Assembly (NCBI RefSeq): GCF_009728485.1
Contig: NZ_VVIQ01000010.1
Location: 1 to 64,000 of the forward strand
Length of the DNA stretch: 64,000 nt
Direction: 5' to 3'
Origin: Prevotella vespertina
GTDB taxonomy: Bacteria; Bacteroidota; Bacteroidia; Bacteroidales; Bacteroidaceae
Under the pieces are notes generated by a model. The model was not told where the DNA came from and did not search any database. It was given only the letters and a program-made list of their open reading frames with translations. Within the stretch, counting starts at the first letter, position 1; each line of letters starts with the position of its first letter. The translations under genes and the position numbers were made by a program. Positions 51,305 through 60,019 of this stretch are shown here, piece after piece.

Positions 51305-51392
51305 TTATACACGTTTGTATAACGAGTTATACACGTTTGTATAATTAGTTATACACGTCTGTATAATTGATTATACACGCTTGTATAAAAGA
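51305..51392. repeat. 22-bp-period array (TTATACACGTTTGTATAA)
   Basis: Four exact 22-bp units start at 51305, 51327, 51349 and 51371. Each is an 18-bp imperfect palindrome with perfect TTATAC/GTATAA arms plus a 4-bp linker. Confidence 0.9.
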
Positions 51393-51560
51393 CTATTGAT
51401 TAGTTATCATTGATAGGACACATACTTATGATGGAGTCTGACAGATAATATAACATCAGATTATACCAACCTTGTTATACAAAGCTTATCAGCTTTACAG
51501 TATATAGAATAAGGTAGGGAATGATTAGACAATGACATAGAGAGAAAAGCAGGATATTAT

Positions 51561-51591
51561 TTTGCACTTATCCGATAAAGCACTATCTTTG
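51561..51591 (+). promoter_or_regulatory. Promoter of the porin gene
   Basis: TTTG (51561-51564), 19-bp spacer, TATCTTTG (51584-51591). The leader is about 55 nt. Confidence 0.7.
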
Positions 51592-51651
51592 CAGCATTAA
51601 TACTCTAAGTATCATTACAGCAGCTCTTATCTCACCTAAAATATACAATTT

Positions 51652-52788
51652 ATGAGAAAAACAATTATCTTAGCCGCATTGATGTTTAGTAGCATCATAA
51701 GTTATGCGCAAGGGCAGAAGTGGATAAACAATGTAAAGTTATCTGGCTTCGGAATCGTTCAATATCAATACAATGGTATGCACAACAGTAAAACGAGCAA
51801 GTCGAACAGCTTTAATCTTCGATTAGGTCGTGTGTCTTTAGACGGTCGCATATTAGACGATTGGTATTGGAAAGCACAATTACAAGTAAACGGCAATACT
51901 TCTACCTTAGGGGCTTCGCCTCGTGTAGTTGACCTCTTTGCCGAGTGGCAGAAGTACGATTATTTCCGTGTAAAGTTGGGACAATTCAAGAATCCATTTA
52001 CATTCGATAACCCTATTCACCCTATCGACCAGGGCTTCATGAGTGTTGCACAAAGTGTATTGAAGTTAGCCAGTTTCTCTGACAGAGCTGGTGCGCACCC
52101 TTCAAATGGGCGTGATATTGGTATTCAAGTGCAAGGTGATTTCCTAAAGAACAATGCGGGGCGCAACCTTGTTCACTATCAGGTAGGCGTATTCAATGGT
52201 CAAGGTATTAATACTAAGGATGTTGACCAACAGAAGAATATCATCGGTGGTGTATGGGTTATGCCTGTTAATGGTTTACGCTTAGGATGGTTCGGTTGGA
52301 CGGGCTCATACGCAAGAAAAGGCACATGGACTGATAATGCGGGTATCGCACAAAGCGGTGTACGTAAATTGCAGCAACGTCGTTATGCTTTCTCAGCTGA
52401 ATATAAAGCGAATGATTGGACATTGCGTTCTGAGTATATCCACTCTACGGGTTATGCCTTTGCTAAGTCTTTGAGTAACACGGATGATGCAGCCGCAAAG
52501 GATTGCAACCTCAGTGCTGATGGTAATAAGGCACAAGGTGTATATGCACTGGTTATCGCTCCTATCATCCCTAATAAGTTGCATGCTAAGGCAAGATATG
52601 ATATGTATCAGCCTTCGGATGGCGCACAAAAGCAGCGTACTCAATATGATATTGGTCTTGATTATGAGTTTACAAAGAACTTAGCTTTGAGTGGCATCTA
52701 TTCTTATGTACATGATAGATCACAACGCGCACTGCAGGCTAATCCTAATTATTCTATGTTTGATGTGGAATTAAGTTTCCGCTTCTGA
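51652..52788 (+). CDS. Porin O/P family outer-membrane protein
   Basis: 378 residues. A signal peptide ends near SYAQ (about 20). The rest alternates strands and turns: KLSGFGIVQYQYNGM, FNLRLGRVSLDGRILDDWYWKAQLQ, FFRVKLGQFKNPFTFDN-type text (YFRVKLGQFKNPFTFDNPI), RDIGIQVQGDF, ending in MFDVELSFRF. This is the phosphate-selective porin O/P family (16-strand barrel). The substrate in Bacteroidota is not necessarily phosphate. It has its own promoter and a bidirectional-type terminator. Confidence 0.88.
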   Translation: MRKTIILAALMFSSIISYAQGQKWINNVKLSGFGIVQYQYNGMHNSKTSKSNSFNLRLGRVSLDGRILDDWYWKAQLQVNGNTSTLGASPRVVDLFAEWQKYDYFRVKLGQFKNPFTFDNPIHPIDQGFMSVAQSVLKLASFSDRAGAHPSNGRDIGIQVQGDFLKNNAGRNLVHYQVGVFNGQGINTKDVDQQKNIIGGVWVMPVNGLRLGWFGWTGSYARKGTWTDNAGIAQSGVRKLQQRRYAFSAEYKANDWTLRSEYIHSTGYAFAKSLSNTDDAAAKDCNLSADGNKAQGVYALVIAPIIPNKLHAKARYDMYQPSDGAQKQRTQYDIGLDYEFTKNLALSGIYSYVHDRSQRALQANPNYSMFDVELSFRF

Positions 52789-52796
52789 TAGACAAT

Positions 52797-52833
52797 AAAA
52801 TACGGATATGTTCGTACATGTCCGTATTTTATT
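52797..52833. terminator. Terminator of the porin gene
   Basis: AAAATACGGA pairs with TCCGTATTTT around a 14-nt loop. T-rich DNA follows, overlapping the next promoter. Confidence 0.8.
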
Positions 52834-52834
52834 A

Positions 52835-52842
52835 TACCTTTG
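52835..52842 (+). promoter_or_regulatory. -7 box TACCTTTG of the small His-rich gene
   Basis: Consensus element about 66 bp before the ATG at 52909. Confidence 0.55.
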
Positions 52843-52908
52843 CAATCTATCCATAATGACTAAAGTGGATACTATAAGGAATACACATTAAAGAGAGAAC
52901 CAAAAAAG

Positions 52909-53094
52909 ATGACAACTGAACACCATCACCAACACCACCATAAAAGCCATTCTAATAGTAGAATTGGGCGTCATACAACGATATCATCTAAAGGAGCACA
53001 ACGCAGACATAAAATCAATCAAGTTCTAAAGTTCGTTGCGACCATTGCTGCAATCTGCTTACTATATCTTGTATGGTGGATATATAACAACTAA
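52909..53094 (+). CDS. Small His-rich membrane protein
   Basis: 61 residues. The His-rich start (MTTEHHHQHHHKSHSNS) is followed by a basic stretch (RRHKINQVLK) and one membrane helix (FVATIAAICLLYLVWWIYN) at the end. This N-in topology would put the His cluster in the cytoplasm. The family is not recognised. Metal binding by the His cluster is possible but unproven. A promoter-like box precedes it, and the gene converges with the ATP-grasp gene. Confidence 0.6.
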   Translation: MTTEHHHQHHHKSHSNSRIGRHTTISSKGAQRRHKINQVLKFVATIAAICLLYLVWWIYNN

Positions 53095-53126
53095 TCACAA
53101 ATGCGGCGATAGGCTTTAAGAGTTTG

Positions 53127-54203
53127 TTACCGATCTTTATTTAGGATATGAAGATGATAGTGCGAGCCGTCATTATCAATGCGCATCATCTTATGTTGGA
53201 AGCTCTTTTTATTCGAAAGAGATAAGGCTACATGTCCCATTGTGCGACGCAAATTTATCTCAACAAGAGGATGCAATTTAAAACCAACGTCTCCCCTACT
53301 CCCATTAGCTACAATCATCATATCAACACCTAATGCTCCATAATAAATGCCTGTTAGCTGTTTCGATAATAACGTTTCTAACGTCTGTGCTATATTATTT
53401 AGCACTGGTATTGAGATATAAGCTGAGAGAAGTTCTTGTTTAACTTCTTCTTTCTCAAGACTATTGCCTATATATGCTCCATTCATTGTATGGAATACTG
53501 ATAGACCTACATAATGAACACCATCTTTATCAGCAATGAACTCCATCCCAAAGTCTTTCACCTTATTATAATAAGGCTCAACCATAATACTCCCTTGCTG
53601 CTTAATAACGTTGTTCGCCCAATTAAGTATTGCGGGGTCTATCATTGTATCAATATAACGAACACCTCTCCCACTGCTGCTCCATGGAGCTTTTATCACA
53701 GCCTTATCAATTTTCTCTAAGAGAGAAGTAAGTTCTGCCACATTCCTTGCACAAAACGATTCACCTATTAATATATCCTCATCCAACAACTCTCGCAATT
53801 CACGCAAAACTTGTGAGGCATACTCCCGATTACTAAGTTCTCTAATTGCTGATAGTCTCTCATCCGTGGGTAATACGTTAGCCTTAATCCCTAATTGTTC
53901 CATCTGGAACTTGATTGCAGAATCCCAACCCCATGGCATTACTTCTGTCACTTCATCAATAATCTGCTCTATATCATCACTATCTATAAAATGAACTTGC
54001 TGACCATAACTCACAAAGCGTCGAGCATGGATTCGGGCAGAATTGACATTCTCTACTAGAATATAATCGCCATCTTTAGCCCATAGAACTGGCAAATAAT
54101 CCAAATCATGCCTCATTTGCCTACCAGCATGGGGGGCTGTAAAGTACTTATTATCATAAGCTAATGCAATATCATGTTCCGGATTGAATATATGTAGTGT
54201 CAT
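53127..54203 (-). CDS. ATP-grasp-like protein of unknown substrate
   Basis: 358 residues. It starts MTLHIFNPEHDIALAYDN, a Bacteroidota family start I have seen annotated only as hypothetical. ATP-grasp features are a Lys strand VIKAPWSSSGRGVRYID (about 168-184), IMVEPYYNKVKDFGMEF (about 209), and the late Glu/Asn motif LVEINLRRTMGHVAL (about 317). Such enzymes ligate a carboxylate to an amine or thiol. No neighbouring gene hints at the substrate. The divergent AAA ATPase gene starts about 155 bp away, with back-to-back promoters. Confidence 0.72.
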   Translation of the reverse strand: MTLHIFNPEHDIALAYDNKYFTAPHAGRQMRHDLDYLPVLWAKDGDYILVENVNSARIHARRFVSYGQQVHFIDSDDIEQIIDEVTEVMPWGWDSAIKFQMEQLGIKANVLPTDERLSAIRELSNREYASQVLRELRELLDEDILIGESFCARNVAELTSLLEKIDKAVIKAPWSSSGRGVRYIDTMIDPAILNWANNVIKQQGSIMVEPYYNKVKDFGMEFIADKDGVHYVGLSVFHTMNGAYIGNSLEKEEVKQELLSAYISIPVLNNIAQTLETLLSKQLTGIYYGALGVDMMIVANGSRGDVGFKLHPLVEINLRRTMGHVALSLSNKKSFQHKMMRIDNDGSHYHLHILNKDR

Positions 54204-54226
54204 CGTACTTTATTTTTTACGTCATG

Positions 54227-54234
54227 CAAAGTTA
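54227..54234 (-). promoter_or_regulatory. -7 box TAACTTTG of the ATP-grasp gene
   Basis: Minus-strand consensus about 24 bp before the ATG. Confidence 0.6.
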
Positions 54235-54294
54235 CATTAAACCAAATGCAATACAAAATAAATACCTTAAAATAACATTTTTTGCTATCTAGAG

Positions 54295-54325
54295 TTTGCA
54301 AATCAAAGAAATAATTGTAACTTTG
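54295..54325 (+). promoter_or_regulatory. Promoter of the AAA ATPase gene
   Basis: TTTG (54295-54298), 19-bp spacer, TAACTTTG (54318-54325). Confidence 0.7.
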
Positions 54326-54359
54326 CAAGTGCATAATACAAAAATAGGACAAGAACAAG

Positions 54360-55544
54360 ATGGACGCATTCTTTCGTACTCACTCATACCTAGTGGAGCA
54401 TACAAATGCCCCTGTTCATCGTTGTCTCATGGATGAGATAGATTGGAACGACAAACTAATAGGTATCAAAGGAACAAGAGGCGTGGGAAAGACAACATTC
54501 TTGTTACAATATGCAAAGGAGCGTTATAGTTCTACAGACAAGCAATGTCTCTACGTAAATATGAATAACTTCTATTTTCAAAGTAGAGGAATTGCGGACT
54601 TCGCTGGAGAGTTTTACTGTAATGGAGGAAAGGTTCTGTTGATTGACCAAGTATTTAAGCAGCCCGATTGGAGTCGTGAACTACGGCGGTGTTATGATAA
54701 TTACCCCAATTTACAGATTGTCTTTACAGGGTCAAGCGTGATGAGACTGAAAGAAGAGAATCCAGAACTAAACAGTATCGTCAAAAGCTATAATCTACGT
54801 GGCTTCTCCTTCCGAGAATTTTTGAATTTACAAACAGGATTACAACTTAAGCCTTACTCATTAGAAGAGATTCTAAATAACCACGAGGAGATTACCAATC
54901 AAATCTTATCAAAAGTTAGTCCGACAAAGTATTTCCTTGACTATCTTCATCATGGTTTTTATCCTTTCTTTTTAGAACATCGCAACTTTTCAGAGAATCT
55001 TCTGAAGACGATGAATATGATGACTGAAGTTGATATCTTACTCATCAAGCAAATAGAGTTAAAGTATCTGACTAAGATTAAGAAGCTCTTTTACCTCTTG
55101 GCACTTGAAGGAACAAAAGCTCCCAACATCAGTAACCTTGCAAAAGAAATAAACACAAGTCGTGCAACAGTGATGAATTACATCAAAAATCTTACTGATG
55201 CTAGACTTATTAATCTGGTTTATCCTGTTGGACAAGAGTTCCCCAAGAAACCATCGAAGGTGATACTACAGAATCCAAATCTGATGTATGCAATCTATCC
55301 CATTCAGGTGGAACAGCAACAACTTATGGAGACTTTCTTCGTTAATACAATGCAAGAAACTTGTGTTATCAATGAAGGAGGAAAGCAAGGAACTTACATT
55401 GTCAATCAAAAGCATAAAGTTAAGATATGTGATGCTGGGAATAACAAGATTCGATTCAGTAATGACACTATCTACGCAAAATATAATACTGAAGTTGGGA
55501 AAGATAACCAAGTACCACTTTGGTTAATGGGATTTCTTTATTAG
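54360..55544 (+). CDS. AAA ATPase of the AAA_14/DUF4143 type
   Basis: 394 residues. Walker A is GTRGVGKTTFLL at about 39-50. The Walker B region reads KVLLIDQVFK, with Gln where the catalytic Glu usually sits. The sensor strand is NLQIVFTGSSVMRL. A winged-helix-like segment (ISNLAKEINTSRATVMNYIKN) precedes the C-terminal domain, which has a DUF4143/restriction-like look with a late KHKVKICDAGNNKIRF. Such ATPases are common in Bacteroidota and of unknown function. The nifJ gene follows after 49 bp without a clear promoter. Confidence 0.8.
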   Translation: MDAFFRTHSYLVEHTNAPVHRCLMDEIDWNDKLIGIKGTRGVGKTTFLLQYAKERYSSTDKQCLYVNMNNFYFQSRGIADFAGEFYCNGGKVLLIDQVFKQPDWSRELRRCYDNYPNLQIVFTGSSVMRLKEENPELNSIVKSYNLRGFSFREFLNLQTGLQLKPYSLEEILNNHEEITNQILSKVSPTKYFLDYLHHGFYPFFLEHRNFSENLLKTMNMMTEVDILLIKQIELKYLTKIKKLFYLLALEGTKAPNISNLAKEINTSRATVMNYIKNLTDARLINLVYPVGQEFPKKPSKVILQNPNLMYAIYPIQVEQQQLMETFFVNTMQETCVINEGGKQGTYIVNQKHKVKICDAGNNKIRFSNDTIYAKYNTEVGKDNQVPLWLMGFLY

Positions 55545-55593
55545 AAAAAGACCAAAAACATTATAAAACAATTTTCATTTAATAAATTTCAAA

Positions 55594-58500
55594 ATGGCTA
55601 AAGAAAAGAAGTTTATCACTTGTGATGGTAACGAAGCCGCTGCTCATGTGAGCTACATGTTCTCTGAGGTAGCAGCTATCTATCCTATCACTCCATCATC
55701 TCCTATGGCTGAACACGTTGATGAGTGGTCAGCACGTGGACGTAAGAACCTTTGGGGTCAGACAGTAAGCGTACAGGAGATGCAGTCAGAGGGTGGCGCA
55801 GCTGGTGCCGTACACGGTTCACTGCAGTCTGGTGCTCTCACGACAACCTTCACCGCATCACAGGGTCTTCTCTTGATGATTCCTAACATGTATAAGATTG
55901 CTGGTGAACTTTTGCCATGTGTATTCAACGTTTCAGCACGTACACTCGCAAGTCACGCTCTTTGTATCTTCGGTGACCACCAGGACGTAATGGCTTGCCG
56001 TCAGACAGGTTTCGCTATGTTCTGTTCAGGTTCTGTACAGGAGGTTATGGACCTCTCTGCAGTTCCTCACCTTGCTTCATTGAAGACATCAGTACCTTTC
56101 ATCAACTTCTTCGATGGTTTCCGTACATCACACGAGTATCATAAGATTGAGTGCCTTGATCAGGAAGATATCCGTCCATTGGTTGACGAGGAAGATGTTA
56201 AGCGTTTCCGCGATCGTGCAATGACTCCAGAGCGTCCAGTAGTTCGTGGTACAGCTGAGAACCCTGAGACATTCTTCACACATCGTGAGGCATCAAACAG
56301 TGCTTACGAGAATGTAGCAGAGGTTGTTGAGCACTATCTTGGCGAAATCTCAAAGATTACTGGTCGTGAGTATCACCTCTTCGATTACTATGGTGCTAAG
56401 GATGCAGAGAACATCATCATCTTGATGGGTTCAGCAACAGAGGCAGCTCGTGAGGCTATCGACTACTTGATGTCTCAGGGTAAGAAGGTTGGTATGATTG
56501 CTGTACACCTCTATCGTCCATTCTCTGTTAAGCACTTGCTCGCTGCAGTACCAAAGTCTGTTAAGCGTATCGCAGTTCTTGACCGTACTAAGGAGCCAGG
56601 TGCAGAGGGTGAGCCATTGTACCTCGATGTTAAGAGTGCATTCTATGATGTTGAGAACAAGCCACTGATTGTTGGTGGTCGTTATGGTCTTGGTTCTGCT
56701 GATACAACACCAGCTAAGATCATCGCTGTTTATAACAACTTAGAGTTGCCAGAACCAAAGGATCACTTCACAGTAGGTATCGTTGATGACGTAACCTTCA
56801 CTTCTCTCCCAGAGGTAGAAGAGATTCCATTGGGCGGTGAAGGCATGTTCGAGGCTAAGTTCTATGGTTTGGGTGCTGACGGTACAGTTGGTGCTAACAA
56901 GAACTCAGTAAAGATTATCGGTGATAACACTGATAAGCACTGCCAGGCTTATTTCTCTTACGACTCTAAGAAGTCAGGTGGTTTCACCTGTTCTCACCTC
57001 CGTTTCGGTGATAGCCCAATCCGTTCTACTTATCAGGTAAACACTCCTAACTTCGTTGCTTGCCACGTTCAGGCTTATCTGAATATGTATGACGTAACAC
57101 GTGGATTGCGTAAGAATGGTACATTCTTGTTGAATACAATCTTTGAGGGTGATGAACTCGTAAACTTTATACCTAATAAGGTAAAGCGTTACTTCGCTAA
57201 GAACAATATTACCGTTTACTATATCAACGCAACAAAGATTGCCCAGGAGATTGGACTTGGTAACCGTACCAACACCATCCTACAGTCTGCTTTCTTCCGT
57301 ATCACAGAGGTTATCCCTCTCGACCTTGCCGTAGACCAGATGAAGAAGTTCATCGTTAAGAGTTATAGCAAGAAGGGGCAGGATGTTGTAGACAAGAACT
57401 TCGCTGCTGTTGACCGTGGTAACGAGTACAAACAACTGACTGTTGACCCAGCATGGGCTAACCTTCCAGACGATGAAGCTAAGGTTGACGATGCTCCAGC
57501 ATTCGTTAAGGAACTCGTTCGTCCTATGAATGCACAGGCAGGTGACCTCTTGAAGGTTTCTGACTTCGTTAATCATGGTACCGTTGATGGTACATGGTCA
57601 GTTGGTACTGCAGCTTACGACAAGCGCGGTGTTGCTGCTTTCGTTCCTGCATGGGATGCTGAGAATTGTATTCAGTGTAACAAGTGTGCATTCGTTTGTC
57701 CTCATGCTTGTATCCGTCCATTCGTTTTGGATGAGGCAGAGAAGGCTGGCTTCAACGAGCCAACACTTGACATCCTTGCTCCAAAGCAGCTCAAGGGTAT
57801 GCAATTCCGCATCGAAGTATCAGTTCTCGACTGTACAGGTTGTGGCAACTGTGCTGATGTCTGCCCAGGTAAGAAGGGTAACAAGGCATTGTCAATGACA
57901 CAGTTCGTTGCAGGTGAAGAGGAAGCTACACGTCGTGCAGCTGACTGGAACTACCTTGTTAAGAACGTTAAGAGCAAGCAGAACTTGGTAGATATCAAGT
58001 CAAACGCTAAGAACTCTCAGTTTGCTCAGCCTTTGTTCGAGTTCTCTGGTGCATGTGCTGGTTGTGGTGAGACTCCATACGTTAAGCTTGTTTCACAGCT
58101 CTTCGGTGATCGTGAGATGATTGCTAACGCTACAGGTTGTTCTTCTATCTACTCAGCTTCAGTACCTTCTACTCCTTACACAACTAATGAGGAAGGTCAT
58201 GGTCCTGCATTCAACAACTCATTGTTCGAGGACTTCTGCGAGTTCGGTATGGGTATGGCAATGGGTAACAAGAAGATGCGCGAGCGCATCGTAGTGCTCC
58301 TTAGCAGTGCGATGGCTGATGATCACGTATCTGCAGAGTTCAAGGAAGCAGCTCAGGAGTGGCTTGACAACATGAATGACGCTGATGCTTCTAAGGTTGC
58401 AGCAGCTAAGTTGAAACCATTAATCGAGGCTGGTGCAGCAAAGGGTTGCCCTGTATGTGCAGAGTTGAAGACTCTCGATCACTATCTCGTTAAGCGTAGC

Positions 58501-59169
58501 CAGTGGATCATCGGTGGTGATGGTGCTTCATACGATATCGGTTACGGCGGTCTCGACCATGTTATCGCTTCTGGTGAGGACGTTAACATCTTAGTACTCG
58601 ATACTGAGGTTTACTCTAACACTGGTGGTCAGAGTTCTAAGTCTACTCCACTCGGTGCTATCGCTCAGTTCGCTGCTAAGGGTAAGCGTATCCGTAAGAA
58701 GGACCTCGGCTTGATGGCAACTACATATGGTTATGTTTACGTAGCTCAGGTAGCTATGGGTGCTGACAACGCACAGACCTTAAAGGCTATCCGTGAGGCT
58801 GAGGCTTATCCAGGTCCATCACTCATTATCGCTTACTCTCCATGTATCAACCATGGTTTGAAGATTAAGGGTGGTATGGGTCGCAGCCAAGCTCAAGAGG
58901 CTAACGCTGTTGCTTGTGGTTACTGGCACCTCTGGCGTTATAACCCACAGTTGGCAGAAGAAGGTAAGAATCCATTCTCTCTCGACTCTAAGGCTCCAGA
59001 TTGGGACAAGTTCCAAGAGTTCCTTCATAGTGAGGTTCGCTTCCTCTCTGTCCTCAAAGCTTATCCAAACGAGGGTCAAGAGCTCTTCAAGGCTTGTGAG
59101 GATATGGCTAAGCTCCGTTACAAGAGCTATGTTCGCAAGACCAAGGAAGATTGGAGCGAGGAGGCATAA
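55594..59169 (+). CDS. nifJ: Pyruvate:ferredoxin (flavodoxin) oxidoreductase
   Basis: 1,191 residues, the full single-chain length. In order: the pyruvate-binding domain (YPITPSSPMAEHVDEWSARG), transketolase-type domain II, the gamma domain, two 4Fe-4S motifs (CIQCNKCAFVCPHACI and CTGCGNCADVCPG), a third-cluster Cys motif CAGCGETPY, and a thiamine diphosphate site (GDGASYDIGYGG ... SNTGGQSSK). It oxidises pyruvate to acetyl-CoA and CO2 and reduces ferredoxin, a core reaction of anaerobes. With ppdK it accounts for pyruvate entry and exit. A strong terminator follows. Confidence 0.98.
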   Translation: MAKEKKFITCDGNEAAAHVSYMFSEVAAIYPITPSSPMAEHVDEWSARGRKNLWGQTVSVQEMQSEGGAAGAVHGSLQSGALTTTFTASQGLLLMIPNMYKIAGELLPCVFNVSARTLASHALCIFGDHQDVMACRQTGFAMFCSGSVQEVMDLSAVPHLASLKTSVPFINFFDGFRTSHEYHKIECLDQEDIRPLVDEEDVKRFRDRAMTPERPVVRGTAENPETFFTHREASNSAYENVAEVVEHYLGEISKITGREYHLFDYYGAKDAENIIILMGSATEAAREAIDYLMSQGKKVGMIAVHLYRPFSVKHLLAAVPKSVKRIAVLDRTKEPGAEGEPLYLDVKSAFYDVENKPLIVGGRYGLGSADTTPAKIIAVYNNLELPEPKDHFTVGIVDDVTFTSLPEVEEIPLGGEGMFEAKFYGLGADGTVGANKNSVKIIGDNTDKHCQAYFSYDSKKSGGFTCSHLRFGDSPIRSTYQVNTPNFVACHVQAYLNMYDVTRGLRKNGTFLLNTIFEGDELVNFIPNKVKRYFAKNNITVYYINATKIAQEIGLGNRTNTILQSAFFRITEVIPLDLAVDQMKKFIVKSYSKKGQDVVDKNFAAVDRGNEYKQLTVDPAWANLPDDEAKVDDAPAFVKELVRPMNAQAGDLLKVSDFVNHGTVDGTWSVGTAAYDKRGVAAFVPAWDAENCIQCNKCAFVCPHACIRPFVLDEAEKAGFNEPTLDILAPKQLKGMQFRIEVSVLDCTGCGNCADVCPGKKGNKALSMTQFVAGEEEATRRAADWNYLVKNVKSKQNLVDIKSNAKNSQFAQPLFEFSGACAGCGETPYVKLVSQLFGDREMIANATGCSSIYSASVPSTPYTTNEEGHGPAFNNSLFEDFCEFGMGMAMGNKKMRERIVVLLSSAMADDHVSAEFKEAAQEWLDNMNDADASKVAAAKLKPLIEAGAAKGCPVCAELKTLDHYLVKRSQWIIGGDGASYDIGYGGLDHVIASGEDVNILVLDTEVYSNTGGQSSKSTPLGAIAQFAAKGKRIRKKDLGLMATTYGYVYVAQVAMGADNAQTLKAIREAEAYPGPSLIIAYSPCINHGLKIKGGMGRSQAQEANAVACGYWHLWRYNPQLAEEGKNPFSLDSKAPDWDKFQEFLHSEVRFLSVLKAYPNEGQELFKACEDMAKLRYKSYVRKTKEDWSEEA

Positions 59170-59223
59170 AACCCTTCTTTGAATAATGAAGATATAGAGT
59201 TAATTACACTATATAACACTTTA

Positions 59224-59263
59224 AAAGAGGAGTTTCTCTATGATAGAGAAACTCCTCTTTTTC
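59224..59263 (+). terminator. Terminator of nifJ
   Basis: AAAGAGGAGTTTCTCT pairs perfectly with AGAGAAACTCCTCTTT around a 5-nt loop and is followed by T-rich sequence. Confidence 0.92.
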
Positions 59264-59323
59264 ATTCAACATAATTTGTTGCTTATCACGACCATTCAAC
59301 CGATTCACAAAGGACTTTCTAAA

Positions 59324-59402
59324 ATGTTCGCGAACAAACAAAAAATTGTTCGCGAAGAATTTCGATTTTGTTCGCGAACAATTTGGAGATTGTTCGCGGA
59401 CT
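59324..59402. repeat. 22-bp-period array (TTGTTCGCGAACAA)
   Basis: Units start at 59324, 59346, 59368 and 59390, exactly 22 bp apart. The best unit is a perfect 14-bp palindrome TTGTTCGCGAACAA. Confidence 0.88.
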
Positions 59403-59720
59403 CTTAAGTGTTTTGATGCAATAACAACAAAATATACGCTAAAACCTACAGGGAAAAGAAAATATCATCGAAGTTCTACAAATACCAAAGGCAGAAGTTA
59501 TGCTGATAATAATACTTTTTCACGATTCTAGTTATCGTTGCTTTAAACATTTCTATCTTGAGAAAGTATATTAGAAGCCATTGCCACCTAATTGCCTGTT
59601 TCTAAAGAAGCCATGCATCAATGTACAAAGAACCATTGAAACATAGCTTGCACTGTTCTGAATTCGTCGAACCCACATTGTTTACAGTCAATTCGCCTTC
59701 GAGAGCGGACCAATTTTACT

Positions 59721-59852
59721 ATGAGTGCTGATACACTCCAAGTGCTAAGAAACATTTTACAGGACATAGGTGAGCGGGTATCAATGGCTTCCTATATTGA
59801 CAATATTCTCCGTGAATACCTTAAAGAACATAAGGAACGAACTCAAACGTAG
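59721..59852 (+). pseudogene. Remnant of a DUF3408/TraB-like conjugative transposon gene
   Basis: A 43-codon frame reads MSADTLQVLRNILQDIGE, then VSMASYIDNILREYLKEHKE. The second part matches the C-terminal pattern of DUF3408 proteins of Bacteroidetes conjugative transposons. The rest of the gene is missing or scrambled. No other transfer gene is nearby, so this is probably debris of an old element. Confidence 0.5.
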
Positions 59853-60019
59853 AGAGCTACGACAGCGATGTTTCGGAAGAAGACGAGCGTCCACTGTCAT
59901 ACTATCTGTAAAACTAGTGTTTTTGTTCATATTGTACGGTGCTCGAGGGGTGGATCAAAAGTAAAACAATCAAACTATATCTGTCATACGATAAAACCAA
60001 GCCTCTGCTTTTATATTAG

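Larger units (their letters stand above)
50888..51651. other. Intergenic region upstream of porin
   Basis: About 760 bp with no supported gene. It holds a 17-bp palindrome (TACTCTAAGTTAGAGTA, 51283-51299), a 22-bp-period array and the porin promoter. Confidence 0.7.
59264..60019. other. Convergent intergenic region with array and gene remnant
   Basis: About 755 bp. It holds the TTGTTCGCG array (59324-59402) and a scrap of a conjugative-transposon gene (59721-59852). Nothing else is supported. Confidence 0.65.

Noticed and set aside
51305..51392. Possible CRISPR array
   Set aside because: Units abut with no unique spacers, unit length is 22 bp, and no cas genes are present. The same holds for the other 22-bp arrays.
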